This document shows positions 1-13,217 of a stretch of DNA of 64,000 nucleotides, in pieces. The DNA is taken from positions 310,001 through 374,000 of the forward strand of contig MU404066.1 in assembly GCA_022695795.1 (NCBI GenBank). The letters run 5' to 3'. Position numbers and translations under genes: made by a program. How positions within the stretch are numbered: position 1 is the stretch's first letter; the number at the start of each line of letters is the position of its first letter. Under the pieces are notes generated by a model. The model was not told where the DNA came from. It made no database searches and saw only the letters and a program-made list of their open reading frames with translations. This DNA comes from Biscogniauxia marginata (lineage: Eukaryota > Ascomycota > Sordariomycetes > Xylariales > Xylariaceae).

Positions 1-1119
1 GGCCATCCGGAAGCACTCGCCATTGCCGAAATCCGTAATCTTCAGCGCGCCATGGGAGGTTAGCAGTAGGTTCTCCGGTTTCAGGTCGCGGTGGGCCACT
101 CCCATCTCGTGCATGTACTCGACGCCACGCATCATCTGCTTGAAGTAGCAATCCGCCTCGAGGACTTCTAGCTTGCCGGCCGCCAGAACAAGCGTGTAGA
201 GATCACCTCCGGAGCAATACTCCATGACCTCGCAATAGTCGCCTTTCTGGTCCTTCAGGAGATCTAGCGTGTGGATGACGTTCGGGTGGCGCAGAGAAGA
301 CGAAATGCAGAACTCGGCCGTAAGCCGCTTGCTGTACTTCTTCTCGGTCTCCTCCGGCCTGCGCCGGAACTCTTTAACGGCGAAGAGCTTCTCCCCGTTC
401 TCAATCTTCTTGTGTGATATCCTCACAATGCCAAAAGCGCCGCGGCCGACAACTTCCTGACACTTGCCATACTTTTCAACAAGGGTGATGCTCTGGTTAG
501 GCCCACCTCTCTTGTCACCCGCCAGCGAATCCTTCTCTTGCTTGAGCGTGTCGACCCAGCTGGACACCAAGGACAAATCAGCCTCCGGCACCTGATCCTG
601 CTTTCTGCCCAGGAGGGTCTTCCACATGTCGGATAATTTTTCCTGACGCTTGCTGCCCTTGAGATGGTGCTCGTGGCCACCGGGTACATCCGGGTTCGTG
701 ACATATCTCTGGCTATTCGCCGGTTTTGGTGCAGGAGGAACGTCGACGGCGGAAGGCTTGCGACCAGGCGCAGCTGGTTTGACTACGGTGGTGGGCTTCA
801 GGGTCTTGGCAGGAGTACTCGCACCCGAAGGAGGTACAGGGCTTGCGCCCATACGCTTCCCCGGCTGCAGGGAGTCAGCCACTCCCGTTGCGGACGCGGC
901 CCTGGGTAACTCGTCCTTGTTGGAAAACATTCGGGTCAAACGATCCTTGATCGATGCCTTTTCGGGTTGCTTCAGCAGACCATCGGCCGAGAGGTTGCCA
1001 TTGACAGGCTGGCCATTCTGGGGCTTGAGGCTCGGGGATCTCGTGGGGAGTTCGAAGGACTTAATAGAGGACTGTTTCGAGGCGTTGGGCGAGACGGTCT
1101 TCTCGGAAGCGTTCGACAT
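1..1119 (-). CDS. HAL4/SAT4-type Ser/Thr protein kinase, N-terminal 373 residues (partial)
   Basis: The reading frame opens at ATG 1119 and runs without a stop to the left edge, so the C-lobe is missing from the window. Residues 1-210 are a Ser/Pro/Lys-rich, probably disordered tail. The kinase domain starts near 217: Gly loop GRGAFG at 226-231, beta-3 Lys in LFAVKE (249), a candidate alpha-C Glu in [15 protein letters not shown] (269), HRDLKPEN at 343-350 and DFG at 363-365. The context [11 protein letters not shown] after the HRD loop is the form I associate with fungal HAL4/SAT4/Oca2 kinases, which in yeast regulate Trk potassium transporters and nutrient permeases. The domain is directly visible; the subfamily is recognised from memory of the motif pattern. 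No intron is seen in this part. The upstream sequence is pyrimidine-rich on the coding strand, as in many fungal 5' leaders. Confidence 0.85.
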   Translation of the reverse strand, partial: MSNASEKTVSPNASKQSSIKSFELPTRSPSLKPQNGQPVNGNLSADGLLKQPEKASIKDRLTRMFSNKDELPRAASATGVADSLQPGKRMGASPVPPSGASTPAKTLKPTTVVKPAAPGRKPSAVDVPPAPKPANSQRYVTNPDVPGGHEHHLKGSKRQEKLSDMWKTLLGRKQDQVPEADLSLVSSWVDTLKQEKDSLAGDKRGGPNQSITLVEKYGKCQEVVGRGAFGIVRISHKKIENGEKLFAVKEFRRRPEETEKKYSKRLTAEFCISSSLRHPNVIHTLDLLKDQKGDYCEVMEYCSGGDLYTLVLAAGKLEVLEADCYFKQMMRGVEYMHEMGVAHRDLKPENLLLTSHGALKITDFGNGECFRMA

Positions 1120-2300
1120 TGCGCAGGCAAGGGAGGGGGGAGAGTTCCTCGACAAGAAAAAAAGTGGTCTAGCGGATTTTAAGGTGAAGCCAGGTGCACT
1201 TGGCGACAAGGGGAGCAGCGGGGTGGTGATTGCTTGATCGCGTGGGTGGGCGTGGGCGGGCGTGGGCGTGGGCGTGGGCGTGTTGCAAGGTGGGCGGCGA
1301 AATGTCGCCTTGGTGGGCTAGGCCCAGGTACTGGCGACACTAATGACGAGATGCAAACCAGCGACGAGTTGGACCAGGATTTCCGCAACTCTCCGAGAGA
1401 AAAGAAGAAGGGGGGGTTGAGGGAGGGAGAGAAGCGGAGGGAGTCGAATTTGTAGTTTCCGGTAACAAGGAGTGGGGAGCGCCAAATGGGCTACTAGCAG
1501 TGCTAGAAAGGTACCTAAGTCTAGGGCCCGGCTTGAACTGAGTTATGCTGCCGTTTAACAAGCTTCTAACCTTGGGTGCTTGTCTCGGTAAAAAAAAAAG
1601 AAAAGAAAAAGGAACCTTAGTGGGAAAAAACCACTATGGAGGAATTTTATCTCCGGTTGGTTGCTATTGTTGTTGTTTTATTTTATGTCCCCTTCTTTTC
1701 TTTTCTGTCTCTCTCTTGTCTTTTTCTTGTCTCTCTCCGAGGGACCCCGCAGACTAAGTTAGTATGGTGCAGGAACTATAAGCGAGACGGATTGCTCCAA
1801 AGTTATTGCGTGTTTGATTGTGCGTTGGATGTTTGTGTCAAAGTCGGGGAAGTGGATGGCGTGGCTAGAGGCGTATCTCTCCCGTGGTTGTGGTGTCGAT
1901 GATGACGATGGCGATACTGATGATGCTAGATAGGGGTCGGGTAATCGGCGGGAGGAACCTTGGGATGGTTCCAGCAAATGTTAGAGACGGGACAAGTGAC
2001 ACTCAGAAGGACACCGTTTAGAGCAATTAGAGACGGTCATTGTCAGATGCCGGGACCAGAGAGAGAAGAGGGAGGCAGTAATTCGTGGAAAGCCAGGCCG
2101 ATCGGGTGGAGATGATCATAAGCATTGGAAGACTGGGACTGGGACGGCTTGGATTCGAGGAATGAATGCAGATGGCTCCTTGATAGGCACTGCAATCTGC
2201 TTTGGCGCTGTCTAGTAGGGAATTGTAGGAAAGGGGGCCAAAGTAAGAAAAAAACACTGGGGAGTGTTAGGGTATTTATTTGTGCGTAGGCTGACGGAGA
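1120..2300. other. Upstream region of the HAL4-like kinase
   Basis: No gene is visible. The stretch holds the promoter and 5' leader of the leftward kinase: coding-strand pyrimidine runs, a GGGCGT hexamer run near 1243-1282, and CT- and GA-rich tracts around 1680-1740 and 2295-2320. Open frames here are short and lack codon structure. Confidence 0.5.
1243..1282. repeat. GGGCGT-type hexamer tandem repeat
   Basis: About six imperfect copies of a GGGCGT/GTGGGC unit lie roughly 125 bp upstream of the kinase start. It could be a simple repeat or a GC-box-like promoter element; the sequence alone does not decide. Confidence 0.7.
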
Positions 2301-5300
2301 GAGAGACAGAGAGAGAGAGAAAATTTAAATTAATGAGGAATAGCAAAAGTGATATGAGGCGATTATGCTTTAAAGTGAAGAAACGGTGAATAGAAGCTTT
2401 GCGGTTGGATTATTGCAAACTACAGATGACAATACTATGCATGAACTTGGTTAGCTCTACCTAACATCTGATCAATGTGAAGAGAGCGCGGGATATCAAC
2501 CAAGGAGAAGAAAAAGTTGTAAATGTACTTGTGGTGGCGGTGGTGCAGGAGGCGACTAAAGATGCAATACATCCGATACAAAACCATGCATAGACTTTCA
2601 GTCTTCAAGAATGTACCTATCAAGTACCTATAGTACCAAGTGCATTACTTTTACATGAGCTTAGGCATGTATGTACTGCATTTACCGCAGTCCAGTACCT
2701 AAGTATCCATTCCGTACTATGTGTGGCTGTGTGGGTGTGGGTGTGCCGCTAACAGCTCCGGATGATGATGAGGAATGACGAAAAAATCTAGCCGGACCTC
2801 AGGGTTTCTTTGTTCTGACCACGTTGGAACTGGTCGAGACTTTGGTGGTGCGACGGCGAAGCATCGCAAGAAAAAAAAAAGTTGGTAGTGGTATAAAATG
2901 GGAGGTACATACATGTAGGTCACTTATGCCCTACGTACTGTAGGTATGGTTAATAAGTTGAAGACTTAAACGGAAATGAAATGTCCTCTGCCAAGAATCA
3001 GTAGGTACTTGAGGGACAGGTGTAAGTCGCACATGTCTATGAGTAGTAGATACCTACTACCCCCTCGTCCCGGTTGCTGATTACATAAGTAAGTTGTGTA
3101 ACGACCTACCCCTTAGCCCTTGATTGTTATGTACCTACATAAAAATAAGAAGAAGAATAATAAAAAAAGACTCAGTCCAAGCACATGCACAATCTTTCCG
3201 TGCGTGTCTTTTCTCGTGTCTCTAATTGTCTATTTTGTGCAGTGCCGAAATGTTACTAAATGCAGTAACTACAACCTACATGGTCACGACACTGGTTCGT
3301 CATCCTCTCGTTACCAGTTAATTCCGACGCAGGGTTCCAGAGCAGAATGCCGTTGCATGTGGTCGGTTAGCTGGCCTGTCCACACGATCTGGTTCATCTT
3401 TAAATGTTTCCCTCAGGCAATTAGTACGGTACTTAGAGATGCGCTCCCGCGAGATCATCTGACAAAGAGCCTCACAGACACAACTAACTACCCCCTTTGT
3501 CTGGCTGTGTAGTCGGTTGCGCCGGCTTACTCATTCCAGAGGCAACGTATGTTATCCAGTGTACACTATGTACCACACAATAGATACGAAGACTAACACG
3601 GATACCACAGACGCAATTGATTGTCTTCCCTTGCCGTAGTTTCAGAAAGCAACTCTGGGTCTTCTTGTTGCGCATCTCCACATCCGGGACAAGGTGGTAA
3701 CAACAACGGTAGTAGCAACAGTAGTGACAGCGACAGTAACAACAATAGTACAGTACATACAGTAGGCACGGCACATATGGACGCTATGTGTTTCCACCGC
3801 TCCGGATTCAGACAGCGACGGGCGGTCGAGAAGGCCAACCCTAATCTGACTCGTCGCAGTAGCCCACGGGAATATCGTAAACCTGCTCCAAAAAGGTCGC
3901 CAGAAAATTATGAACGTTACATAATTGCATGCATGGCCGCCTTTGTATGAGGCATTTCTGGCCCTCGGCTCTTCGATGTCGACTTGTTGGATCACCTGCA
4001 GGTGTTTGGCCGTCATCACGCAGGTCTTCCACCCCCCGCGACTCAGTTGCCCGCGCTGGCCCAGCCCTACATGTACTCCGTGATTATCCACCATCTTGCT
4101 ATGACTTGCCGCCAGGTCAATCCAGCTCACCATGTCCTCACCGCTCCAGCCGACCAGCGAGCCTCCTGTATGTGTCAGTTATCAGCTTGGCCGCGTTGCA
4201 GGAGAAATGCGCCCGAGATGCACCGTGATGATCTGTCATTGCGCAAGCTTTCTCCTTCCCGGCAGATGTTCTCTCGCAACAGCCACTGGCAAGCCTGGAA
4301 TCGCGCTCGTGCTCGTGTACCTATCGTATCCCCTTGCTGCAGACGGACAGTCGGTCGGCTATCCTCAGAGCTTCTACGGCTGCAGCTAGCTCGCATAGGT
4401 GGGCAGCACAACAGCTCCTTGCCCGCAGTCCCGGAACTTTTATTTGTTTATCTTTTTTTTTTTTTGTGTTTCGCCCTCTCTATCTGGCCTGCTCGTTACC
4501 CACTCTCACCGAGCTTATCCTCCAGTGCCATACGTCGTATAGCGAAGGGGTGCTAATCGGCACCTGCTACCATGGTCGACATTAGGCTATGACTTGTCGC
4601 CTGCAAACTGTTAAGCCAAGCCGAACGAGATCGCAAAGGACCCAGTAGTCTGGGACCCAGTGACAAATTGCTTTTCTATTATTACGATGTGATCTGCAAG
4701 CATGCGCGTACTAAAGAAATCCAGAGCTTCTAATCTTCACCGCGTCCCTCCGGCTCTCCTTTTGGAGCCTCGATATCTTTTATAAGCTGCCAGCCAAGCT
4801 ACTATAGCAAGTCTAAGCTGACGTATTGCTTTCACAGCCATCCTATCGTCTCGAACGACTACCAATTTAATTGATGTCATCACCCATTCTCTATCAGCAT
4901 CAGACACTAACTAGGATACTGTGATTCAGCTGTCGGAGCTCTCTCCTGCAGTCGGATATATGTATAGGTAGGTATATATGATCCTTCAACCAACGTATCT
5001 CTCTTTTCGCCACATGGAACCTCCAAAGGACCATGCTTTCTATCAAGCTCCCTATTGACGGTAAAACCGTATCTTCACGCCATGGCAGGGATCGATGAAC
5101 AATTTTACGCTCACTCTCTATCCCCTCTAGGACAGTTGTCTTACCACATGCAGCGACCCCTGAGTGTCCTGTACCATGCCGCCGTGCAGCAACATCAACC
5201 GCGGTGAGAATCGTTGACAGTAACAGGAGGCGTGCATGCACCAAGCAAGAACGGCCAGATATCAATGCCAAGGCCTTCGGTAGCATGTAGCTTAGGTCGA

Positions 5301-8300
5301 TCCGATAGAGCTGACAAGAGTCATGTCTGGAAATGCAGGCCGTGTCGATCCTCTCTCTCTCTTTTCATTGCATGATATCCTATTCGGACGCGGATCGTTA
5401 CTTGCCCACATCCGAAAGTAACTGTGCAAACAGCATACCGAACATTTACCTAGGTAGCTAACTAACCAGCAAATGGGCGATGCGCCTTGTCACTCAACCG
5501 GTTTTGCTTTTTGGGCGGTATAGACTCTTGCGGGCCCCGATCAGGCACGAAATCTGCCCGAACTCGCAGCTTATAGCCAGCTTTGTAACAGCTTGCCTAT
5601 CACAAGTGTAACGCCCCCTTTATCTCCATCCAGTCCCAAGCCCGACGTTGGTTATACGATGGGCTAGGATGTCTCAAAACTACATAAGCCACGGTGATCG
5701 TTGCGGGAACTACCGGCCGCCTGCGTGTCAAATATCTAAATTGGCAAGCCCTTGTTTTAGATCGAATACAACGGATGAGCTCCGGATAGCCCTCACGTCA
5801 ACTCGGCAAAATAAATGGTTCATGACCACATAAACAAGACACCGGTCCCGGTGAAGTGGGTACCGATGCTTCAAATCCTCCCACCACATTCATATTCGTG
5901 GGGAGGTGGGCAGCAAGAATGCATATCGACGCTTAAATGCGGAGAGACTTGACTTACCCCATCGTCAGTCGCCTATAAGCGCATCCATCACCTATGTCGG
6001 ATGGGATTTCCTCATCGAGCTTAATCTCTCGAGACAGGCACATAAAGCCGCACACAACAACAAGCAAATAGGTATTATCATTCATGAATTGTGCAACCAC
6101 ACACAAACCCAAAGGGCCGGACCAGGAAATATGGTACTGCCTCTAATTACGTCCCTGCGGTTCTGGATCTAACTCACCCAGTTGTCGAAATAGATCACGC
6201 ACACTCGCACACCACACCACAACACACACAACAAACAAACACGCACACGCACACGCACAATCTAGCGTAGTATTCATTCTTTTGGTTAATTACTGGAGAA
6301 TCTGGGGGAAGTGTGGGGAAGGACATTCCTCTCTTCCAAGTCCCATCTCCACCAAAGAAAGGGTATCTATCTGTCTGGGTATCTAGAATGCTGCCCCACG
6401 GCCAAGTCTTGCCTCTGGTCCCGTACGACTTCGCTTTGGTTTGGCTTCCCTCCGCTGTTATTTTTACCTGGCTGCCGCGCTTATCTGTGTTCTGGACCTA
6501 GATCTCGATATTAAGAATAATAATAAAAGGCCGCAACTTCAACCCTGCTTCCGGAGAGCCAGCCTAGGTGAGGAAGACACTAACGATAATTGAATGGATT
6601 AAAATAGATTAGTAGCGGGTATCTACTCTCACCACCCGCTCACGGCACCTAATTAAAACTACCTCGGGTAGGAAATGAGGTAAGTAAGCATAAGCTAGAG
6701 TGTACCTACGTACGTATTAAAGATGAACACATCCGAGACGGGGTGTCAGCAGTTGATGTCTAGCATGTCTCCGCACGAGGGAGGAATCGCAAGACACCTT
6801 CTGATTCATGGATGGTCTCGACCCTCGACCCTCACATGAAAAGACATCTTGTCTAATAAGCCGATTGTCATGTCATATAAGCCGAGAAGACCTAACCGAA
6901 ACCTAAATCTAGTTTCATCGGGACAATTCGGTATCTCCCGAAATCAACTACCACTAACTTAGGTAACTACTACCTAGTGACATTTATAAGCAAACCGGCG
7001 AGGGAACTTCATTGAACAGTCTTCTTTTTCTTTTTTTTCTTCTTCTAGCTTGTCGAGAATGTTCGAACGCTTATTTTGTACGAGGGTGAAATTTTTTATT
7101 TAATTTTTAGTGTCGGCCTAATTAGGCAGTTGAGAGAAGGGTACCTGAATTTGCCGATATCGGGTTTTTATAATTAGTATAGGTACCTACATTTTTTACA
7201 CAAATAACGTACATGCCAACGAATAAACCCTAAGATAGATGTCAAAACCCCCAAGGGGGAGGGGGAGAAGGTTAAACTAAAAAATTCTTTAGGTAATCGT
7301 TATATCACGAGTATTAAAGTGGAACAATGGGTGGGCGAATAAGGGGGGGGGGGGGGGGGGATATTTAGGGAAAGAGAGAGAAACTAGTAATGATGAACTA
7401 AAATATAATAATGGCAAACCATGTTATATAGAGGGTTATATATATATACCTACACACACACACACATTTTCTCATACCCGAGCTACGCCACGCCCCCGCG
7501 TGTATGGGCTCGCACGTGGGGAAGAAGAAAAGCTCCTCCTCGGAAAGCTACCCCCTACAACATGGGTTATATACGCATGGTATTGTAAATCCTAAGCCTA
7601 CCTACCTTGCTAATCAGTAAGGTCAGACATATCTTGGGGTTTTTTTTTACTTCTTCTTCTCCGTTTTCTGCCTTTTTGAGGGCTTGGCGAGATTTGTACT
7701 ACCTTACACGCGTACTACACTATACGCTTGTAACATTGATAAGGAAGAGCGAGGCTGGGGAAGGGAAGAAGAGGACAAATTTTTTTTACTTTTTTTCCCT
7801 CTGTCTTCAAAAATTTGGGGAAATTTTTATTTATTTATTACGAGTTGTTTGATTTGACGCCCGTGGAAATCTAGGAACTATATCGATAAATAATTTGATA
7901 AAAACCCGCGGTCATGGTTTTTATTTTCTCTTTCTTTCTGTTCGTCAAGAGGCAATAATGATAGTAGAAGGGGTAAAGAAGTGAGGGGGGGGAGGGGCCT
8001 GGATTGGTTAAGGTGGTCGTGTCGGATATGATGAAAAGGGGTGTGTGAATGTGCGCTTTATCGGAGTACATGCATCTGTCTTCTACCTGTTACTACTTCC
8101 ACTCCTGCCCGTGAAGAAACAGAACTATAGGTGGCGAGTAGTTCAGGGTTTAAACAATAAATTATTTTTTCCCCTTTCTTTCCCTTTCGTGTATCTTGAC
8201 ATTACTTGCTGTGTTGGCGGTTGTCGATCATGGTCGATATTGAATGCTAATGGTGGTGGTGGTAATCAACAAGTAACGATACCTACGAACGGGTTGTAAG

Positions 8301-11234
8301 AGGAAGGCAAGTTTCTAGAAAGCCCGGTTTGTTGGCATTTCTAATCTGCATCGTTGACGCAGCCTCGTGTCTGTCTCTTCGCCTATTACAGACCGGAAAA
8401 CGAGCTCGTGGGCTGACATGAGGCGTCGAACTGGGCTTCGAGCAGGGCTGTTGCTGCTGCTGCGTTGTTGTTAGCCAACCAACTTATCTATCCTGCTCCC
8501 CTTTATTTTCTTTTTCTTACCGCCGTGGCTACTTCCGGGCTCCTGGCTTCTTCTCGTCGAACCACCCCGAACCTGTGCCGGATGAGTGAAAAAGTCTGTC
8601 TGGGAATGTATATATGTCTCAAGTTGGAAAGATCGACGCGGATGTCGTGGCCTGGGGGTAATAAGCTATAAGCTATGAGGAAACAAAAAGCCGCAGAATT
8701 TACTTATCATATTTCGGGCGTTTCTTCCCTTTTCACTTTTGTGACCTTTTCTCTCTCCTTCTTGTTAAAACACGCGTGGATAGATTTTTCAAATAAATAA
8801 CTCCTTTTTGTTGAGCTACATACTTAGTCATAACGGTGATGATGATATATCACCTAATCATTGATATGTATGGTACTGTATATCCCGCAAAACTTGTATG
8901 TAAGGTACGGTATACCTAATACATCTCTCTGCTTACTCATATTATCTCCTCCAACATGTGCTTAAGATAGGCAAGACCATTGATTATTAAGCAGATAACA
9001 CAGAAACACGAAGATTTCGAGTTTGCATAGTCCTTCCAGCTTAAGCGAGAGGTTACCCCTTTTCTGTTTACCGTCCGTTTGTTGGAAAAGAAAATTCCTC
9101 CATGGAACCTCACAACTGCTATGAGACACGGGATCTTTTTTCTCTCATAAGAATATCACGGTATCCAAGGCAAAATGGCATACTTGAGCTTTCCGTTATT
9201 ATTTATGAAGGATCGGCTTATATGTTTAATTCGATTGGTACCAGAAGAGTCGCCCCCTGGAATACTGAGAGTGAGGTTGATCTAACATAGTTATTACGAT
9301 AATCTTCCTTCAGAACAAAGGGAAGTAAGTCGTACAGCTCTATTACCCGTAAAATATTAACTATCCAGTCATAGACATCCTCAGCGACTTGCTCATCCCA
9401 ATGTCTCCTTATGGAGAAATCTAAAGCTCACAATCCCTACTGATTATGTGGGGGTTTATTATTATTATTCTTCTTCTTCCTAGTACAAAACCAAGCTGCC
9501 ATAATGTTATCCTTCCTTACTTGTCTAACTCCTGCATCAACTAACTGGAAGCGGCGGGGTGGGCGAGGGCAAAATGGAGTTGTGGGGGGGGGCAAAGATA
9601 GGAACGGGAGCTTCGTAACAATTTCAAACGACCTTCTTCCTTCAATAATCGATATGAATAAACAATCAAATAGCGGGCGAACGTATATCTCCTGATCCTT
9701 AGATTTAGCAACACTAGACCCTAGGATCCCTCACTATGGCGCGACTTGGGTATAAGTGAACGGAGGGGGCCTGCTAGCATCTCAAGAGTGCCAGCGATCC
9801 AAGTCGAAGTATCATAGTAGTACAAGATATCGTCAATAAAAAGGAGGGCTTAACATTTCTCCTCCCTCTCTACCTAAGTCGAAGTTTGGTAATATAAATC
9901 GCTATCCAGAGAACTACATCTTATATATAACATGTCCCAAAAAGACACACGTCTGTCTCAGTACGGTGACCAGGAAAAGACAAGAGTACTTAACTTACTC
10001 ATCTAGTTAATCTAATTCTTGGCTCCTAAGTATCCCCCAAATGTAACTAACCTGCACTACATTATAATGCAAAGCGCACCTAGCTAGTTGGGGACTACTC
10101 ACTACATTTCCTTAATAAAGTGAGGTCGTCGTTGGCTGAATGAACACTGGTCCGGCTGCTAAGGAGAAAACTGGGCAGGGGAACTGCGTAGCAAGCTGGG
10201 CAGAGCGAGTACATCAGAGATGAGGCTTCGACCGAATTCTTTTTAAGTCTTGGGCTTGAAGCCTGTATAAGTATTCCTCCTATTGTTTTTCTTCACCGTT
10301 TGTTACAATCTGTACGTATATATATACATATATACATACTCCACTTACACTTCATATACACAATCTGCCTTTGTTAAGATGTCGAATTTACTTTATCATC
10401 CCATGCATATATACATCACCCATCGATTACAATCTTCATCGCCATCATCAGCTTCACAATCAGCACTACTAGCAAATACACTCACTAGCTTTAAAACCTC
10501 TCTGCAAGTTAAAAACACCATTAATATCATCATCACTACCGCCCAATCTATAGCGGTATCAATAAATTCATTATTAAGGCGTTGTTAAGCAGGCGCCCAC
10601 TATTTCTGCGTTCCTATACCTCTAAGCTGGAAAAATACCAATCACCCTGTGTTTCGATCTCTCGGTCAATGGCGCCTGCACCCCCAAAACAAAAAAAAAG
10701 AGGTTCGAGGATTATTTCTGACGTTGGATATGAGAGGTATCTGGCCAGCCGGGGGTGAAACGTGTTTGGATGGTCTTGGGGATTCCCCTTCGTTATTAGC
10801 ACCTCGGCTGCGCAGGGGATAGCAGTAGGCAGAGGAGGCTTTGCAGTTCTAAACCTGAAGCGTTCTCTTGAAAACGTCTAAGTCCCCGTCTCTAGTGACG
10901 TACGGACATAAGAGAACAATCTGCCGGATAGATGGCCAACTCCCTATGCCGAGTGGCAGCTCTAGATGTACTAACTTTCCACTTCCCTAGCCTCCAATCT
11001 ATTCGATTGCCGCCCAGCTAGTAAGCGGTTTGTATCCCGTGAATTGTCAGGGGGGGGTTTTTTTTCCGAATCAAGCGCCATGCCCGGCTGAAATTCCCAC
11101 ACTCCAACACGGTTCGTGTTCCACCGTGTTAGCCTCACCGCCCGAGACTGTACAAACACCGTGAACCCCAAAATCACAAACTTCCTCGTCGCGTCGCCAC
11201 CGTCTCCCACCGCCTGTCTGATCATTGCGCCGTC
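2301..11234. other. Long gene-empty interval
   Basis: Nearly 9 kb with no open frame that looks coding: the longest (163 codons at 3642-4133 minus, 128 codons at 4900-5286 minus) lack any recognisable domain. Base composition is near the genome average, so this is not a RIP block. It contains homopolymer and simple repeats (for example an 18-base G run at 7343-7360), many GTACCTAC/TAGGTA motifs and short A/T tracts. I saw no tRNA, rRNA or transposon ends. Non-coding RNA or long UTRs cannot be excluded. Confidence 0.5.
7343..7360. repeat. Poly-G homopolymer tract
   Basis: Eighteen consecutive G on the plus strand in non-coding DNA. The length is likely to be unreliable in any assembly. Confidence 0.9.
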
Positions 11235-12128
11235 ATGGATGCAACGCTTCTCACCGCAGATCAGCTCGAAGAATACGGCTATCGCAAGTCGAGGATCGTC
11301 GACCATACCCTGGACGATGCCCGCCTCGCCACTCGGTGTCCCCTCGACAACGGACGGCACCACGGCCAACCGAAGCATCCGGCGGGCAGGCTAGATCTGC
11401 TCCCTGCCGAACTTATGGCTGAGGTTCTCTTGGCGCTGGATCTGCCGTCCCTGACTGCCTTCCGGCGCGTAAATCGCCGGGCCATGGGCCTCGTCGATTC
11501 GTTGCGCCAGTACCTAATGGTCTTTAACCATTGCCCCGACGTCCTCCGCGCCGTCGTCAGTATCGACGCAAAGCACTTCGATTGCGCGACCCTGTTCCAG
11601 ACCCTCTCCACCACCACGTGCGCAACCTGCGACCGTTTCGGTAGCTATCTCTACCTCGTCACCTGCAAACGCGTCTGCTACTTTTGCTTCACCACAGATC
11701 CCTTATACTTCCCGGTGTCCTCCACGCTTGCGACTAAGCACACCGGTCTCGCAAGGACAGAACTCAAGTGTCTGCCTCATGTCTTCAGTCTGCCGGGACG
11801 CTACACGGAGCGCAACAAGCTGGCAAGGGGCAGGATCATGCTGTTGGACCGCCAGTCCTTGCGCAACAGGGCATTGGAGATTTCCACTCACACGTTCGAC
11901 GAGGGGCTCCGGCAACTGGATCTCACCACGAGAGAACCTCGACGATACATGTCCATCATTCCCGCACCCTACTTAACCTCATCAGGTCGCTCAGCCGATT
12001 GGGGCTTCTACTGCATCAAGTGCATCGACAATAAGGAGCCAGCGACGCATTTCAGGAATAAGTACACAGAAGATGGCTTTATGGATCACATCGCACGGTA
12101 CGGGGCCAATCACGGTGGTAAACAGTGA
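11235..12128 (+). CDS. F-box protein with cysteine-rich region
   Basis: Intronless frame of 297 residues from ATG 11235 to TGA 12126-12128. Residues 52-95 read as an F-box: LDLLPAELMAEVLLAL followed by LPSLTAFRRVNRRAM, the usual fungal pattern for Skp1 binding. Behind it is a conserved cysteine cluster (CATC near 130, then CKRVCYFC) and a second CxxC near the C terminus (FYCIKC), arranged as in a large family of Pezizomycotina F-box proteins that I recognise by this layout. The expected role is the substrate-recognition subunit of an SCF ubiquitin ligase; the substrate is unknown. An alternative frame opening at 11116 is offset and lacks the domain. Such genes are numerous and fast-evolving in filamentous fungi, which fits its position beside repeats and gene remnants. 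Confidence 0.8.
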   Translation: MDATLLTADQLEEYGYRKSRIVDHTLDDARLATRCPLDNGRHHGQPKHPAGRLDLLPAELMAEVLLALDLPSLTAFRRVNRRAMGLVDSLRQYLMVFNHCPDVLRAVVSIDAKHFDCATLFQTLSTTTCATCDRFGSYLYLVTCKRVCYFCFTTDPLYFPVSSTLATKHTGLARTELKCLPHVFSLPGRYTERNKLARGRIMLLDRQSLRNRALEISTHTFDEGLRQLDLTTREPRRYMSIIPAPYLTSSGRSADWGFYCIKCIDNKEPATHFRNKYTEDGFMDHIARYGANHGGKQ

Positions 12129-12476
12129 AGGGAACATGAATGATATCCCCGCTGATTCTGCCTAAGTCTCCTGCCGTGACTTGAAGCCCTGTCTATACAT
12201 TTTTCAAGGCTCCTCAGGGTGCCCGTTCCTCCGGATCGAGCGTGGAATCGAATTCGCAGATGGCTTCTCTCCTGACTATTTCGCGATGACCTGCACAAAC
12301 CTGTAGGCAATTGTCATGTAAATATGTAGTTTGCCGAATACGTTATTCGCTGCGACCGCGTCAAAGACGCACTTGCCCCTCGATTTCGCCCACGGCTTCC
12401 CCAAGGATTCGCCATCCGGACCTGGCGATTTCTATTATACAATACTACCTTCGGCCGCCCTTTGCCGCGGGTGGTC
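12129..12476. other. Intergenic interval
   Basis: A 348 bp gap between the end of the F-box gene and the end of the leftward hypothetical frame. It is a convergent 3'-3' region and nothing else is seen in it. Confidence 0.6.
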
Positions 12477-13217
12477 CTAAACTGCAAGATCATAATTGCC
12501 GTCCTGGACCGCCAGAAGTAATGCTGCTGCTACCGCCTGATCATCGTCGTAAGTACTTTGGACCGCCTGCTCTTCGCTCTTATGGGATTCACCTTCCCTC
12601 TGGGAGGGGCCCCCAGCTTCCCATGATCGTCCCAGATTCGGCCGCGGCTGTCCGACGTCCTGTCCTGGGCCACTGTTGACAGGATATCCGTCTTGTGCAT
12701 AGCCGACTCCGCCCACGGCAAGATTTGGCTCAGAACCTAGTACGGTTTGCGGTAGACTCCTCTCCGAAGGTTGATTCCAACTCGTTGGAAGTTCTCGCTC
12801 CAAGGCAGACTGAGATGAGCCGAGGCAAAGTGAGTTGATAGGGTCCTGATAGTAATGTCCGATCTCTGGATCGACCCCATCCTCCTTCCCCTGGGGGAAC
12901 GATTGAGCTGCGAGCTCACTGTGCCTGATGCGCCTGGAGGGTGTCACCGTCGACGATTTCGATACACGCCCTGATCTCCGCTGTTGAGAAGTTGGGGGCA
13001 GATTGTTTGATCTGACATATCTCTGGATCGCGGCCGAATCAATTGAATCACCGACGTCATCTGATCGAATGATATATCTCTCAATCTCGGCTGTGTCAGT
13101 GGGATCACCTTCTGTCCAATCAGGGTCGGGAGGTGCCTTTGTATCTCGGAGTATCACCGTCTGTGGATCATCTTGGCGTACTGTCGCTTGCTGGTCTTCT
13201 ACGTCGGGGGCGGGCAT
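12477..13217 (-). CDS. Hypothetical protein, probably the C-terminal part of a broken kinase-like gene
   Basis: Open frame of 246 residues. It is acidic and low in hydrophobic residues, rich in Ser, Asp, Gln and Pro, with two similar short segments (AEIERYIIRSDD and AAIQRYVRSNN) and a basic patch RRSGRVSKSSTVTPSRR. I recognise no domain. The sequence just upstream on the same strand encodes part of a protein-kinase N-lobe in another frame (see next entry), so the ATG at 13217 may not be a true start and the frame may be the tail of that gene. A kinase C-lobe with HRD and DFG motifs is absent between the two parts. Codon use looks like neighbouring fungal genes. Confidence 0.45.
   Translation of the reverse strand: MPAPDVEDQQATVRQDDPQTVILRDTKAPPDPDWTEGDPTDTAEIERYIIRSDDVGDSIDSAAIQRYVRSNNLPPTSQQRRSGRVSKSSTVTPSRRIRHSELAAQSFPQGKEDGVDPEIGHYYQDPINSLCLGSSQSALERELPTSWNQPSERSLPQTVLGSEPNLAVGGVGYAQDGYPVNSGPGQDVGQPRPNLGRSWEAGGPSQREGESHKSEEQAVQSTYDDDQAVAAALLLAVQDGNYDLAV

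Noticed and set aside
650..1237. 195-codon plus-strand frame
   Set aside because: Antisense to the HAL4-like kinase frame, which has clear kinase motifs; this one has none.
3642..4133. 163-codon minus-strand frame and overlapping plus-strand frames
   Set aside because: No domain, odd composition with a Val/Thr run from a GTA/ACA repeat; several overlapping frames on both strands are equally long.
4900..5286. 128-codon minus-strand frame
   Set aside because: No recognisable motif or supporting splice sites; likely chance.
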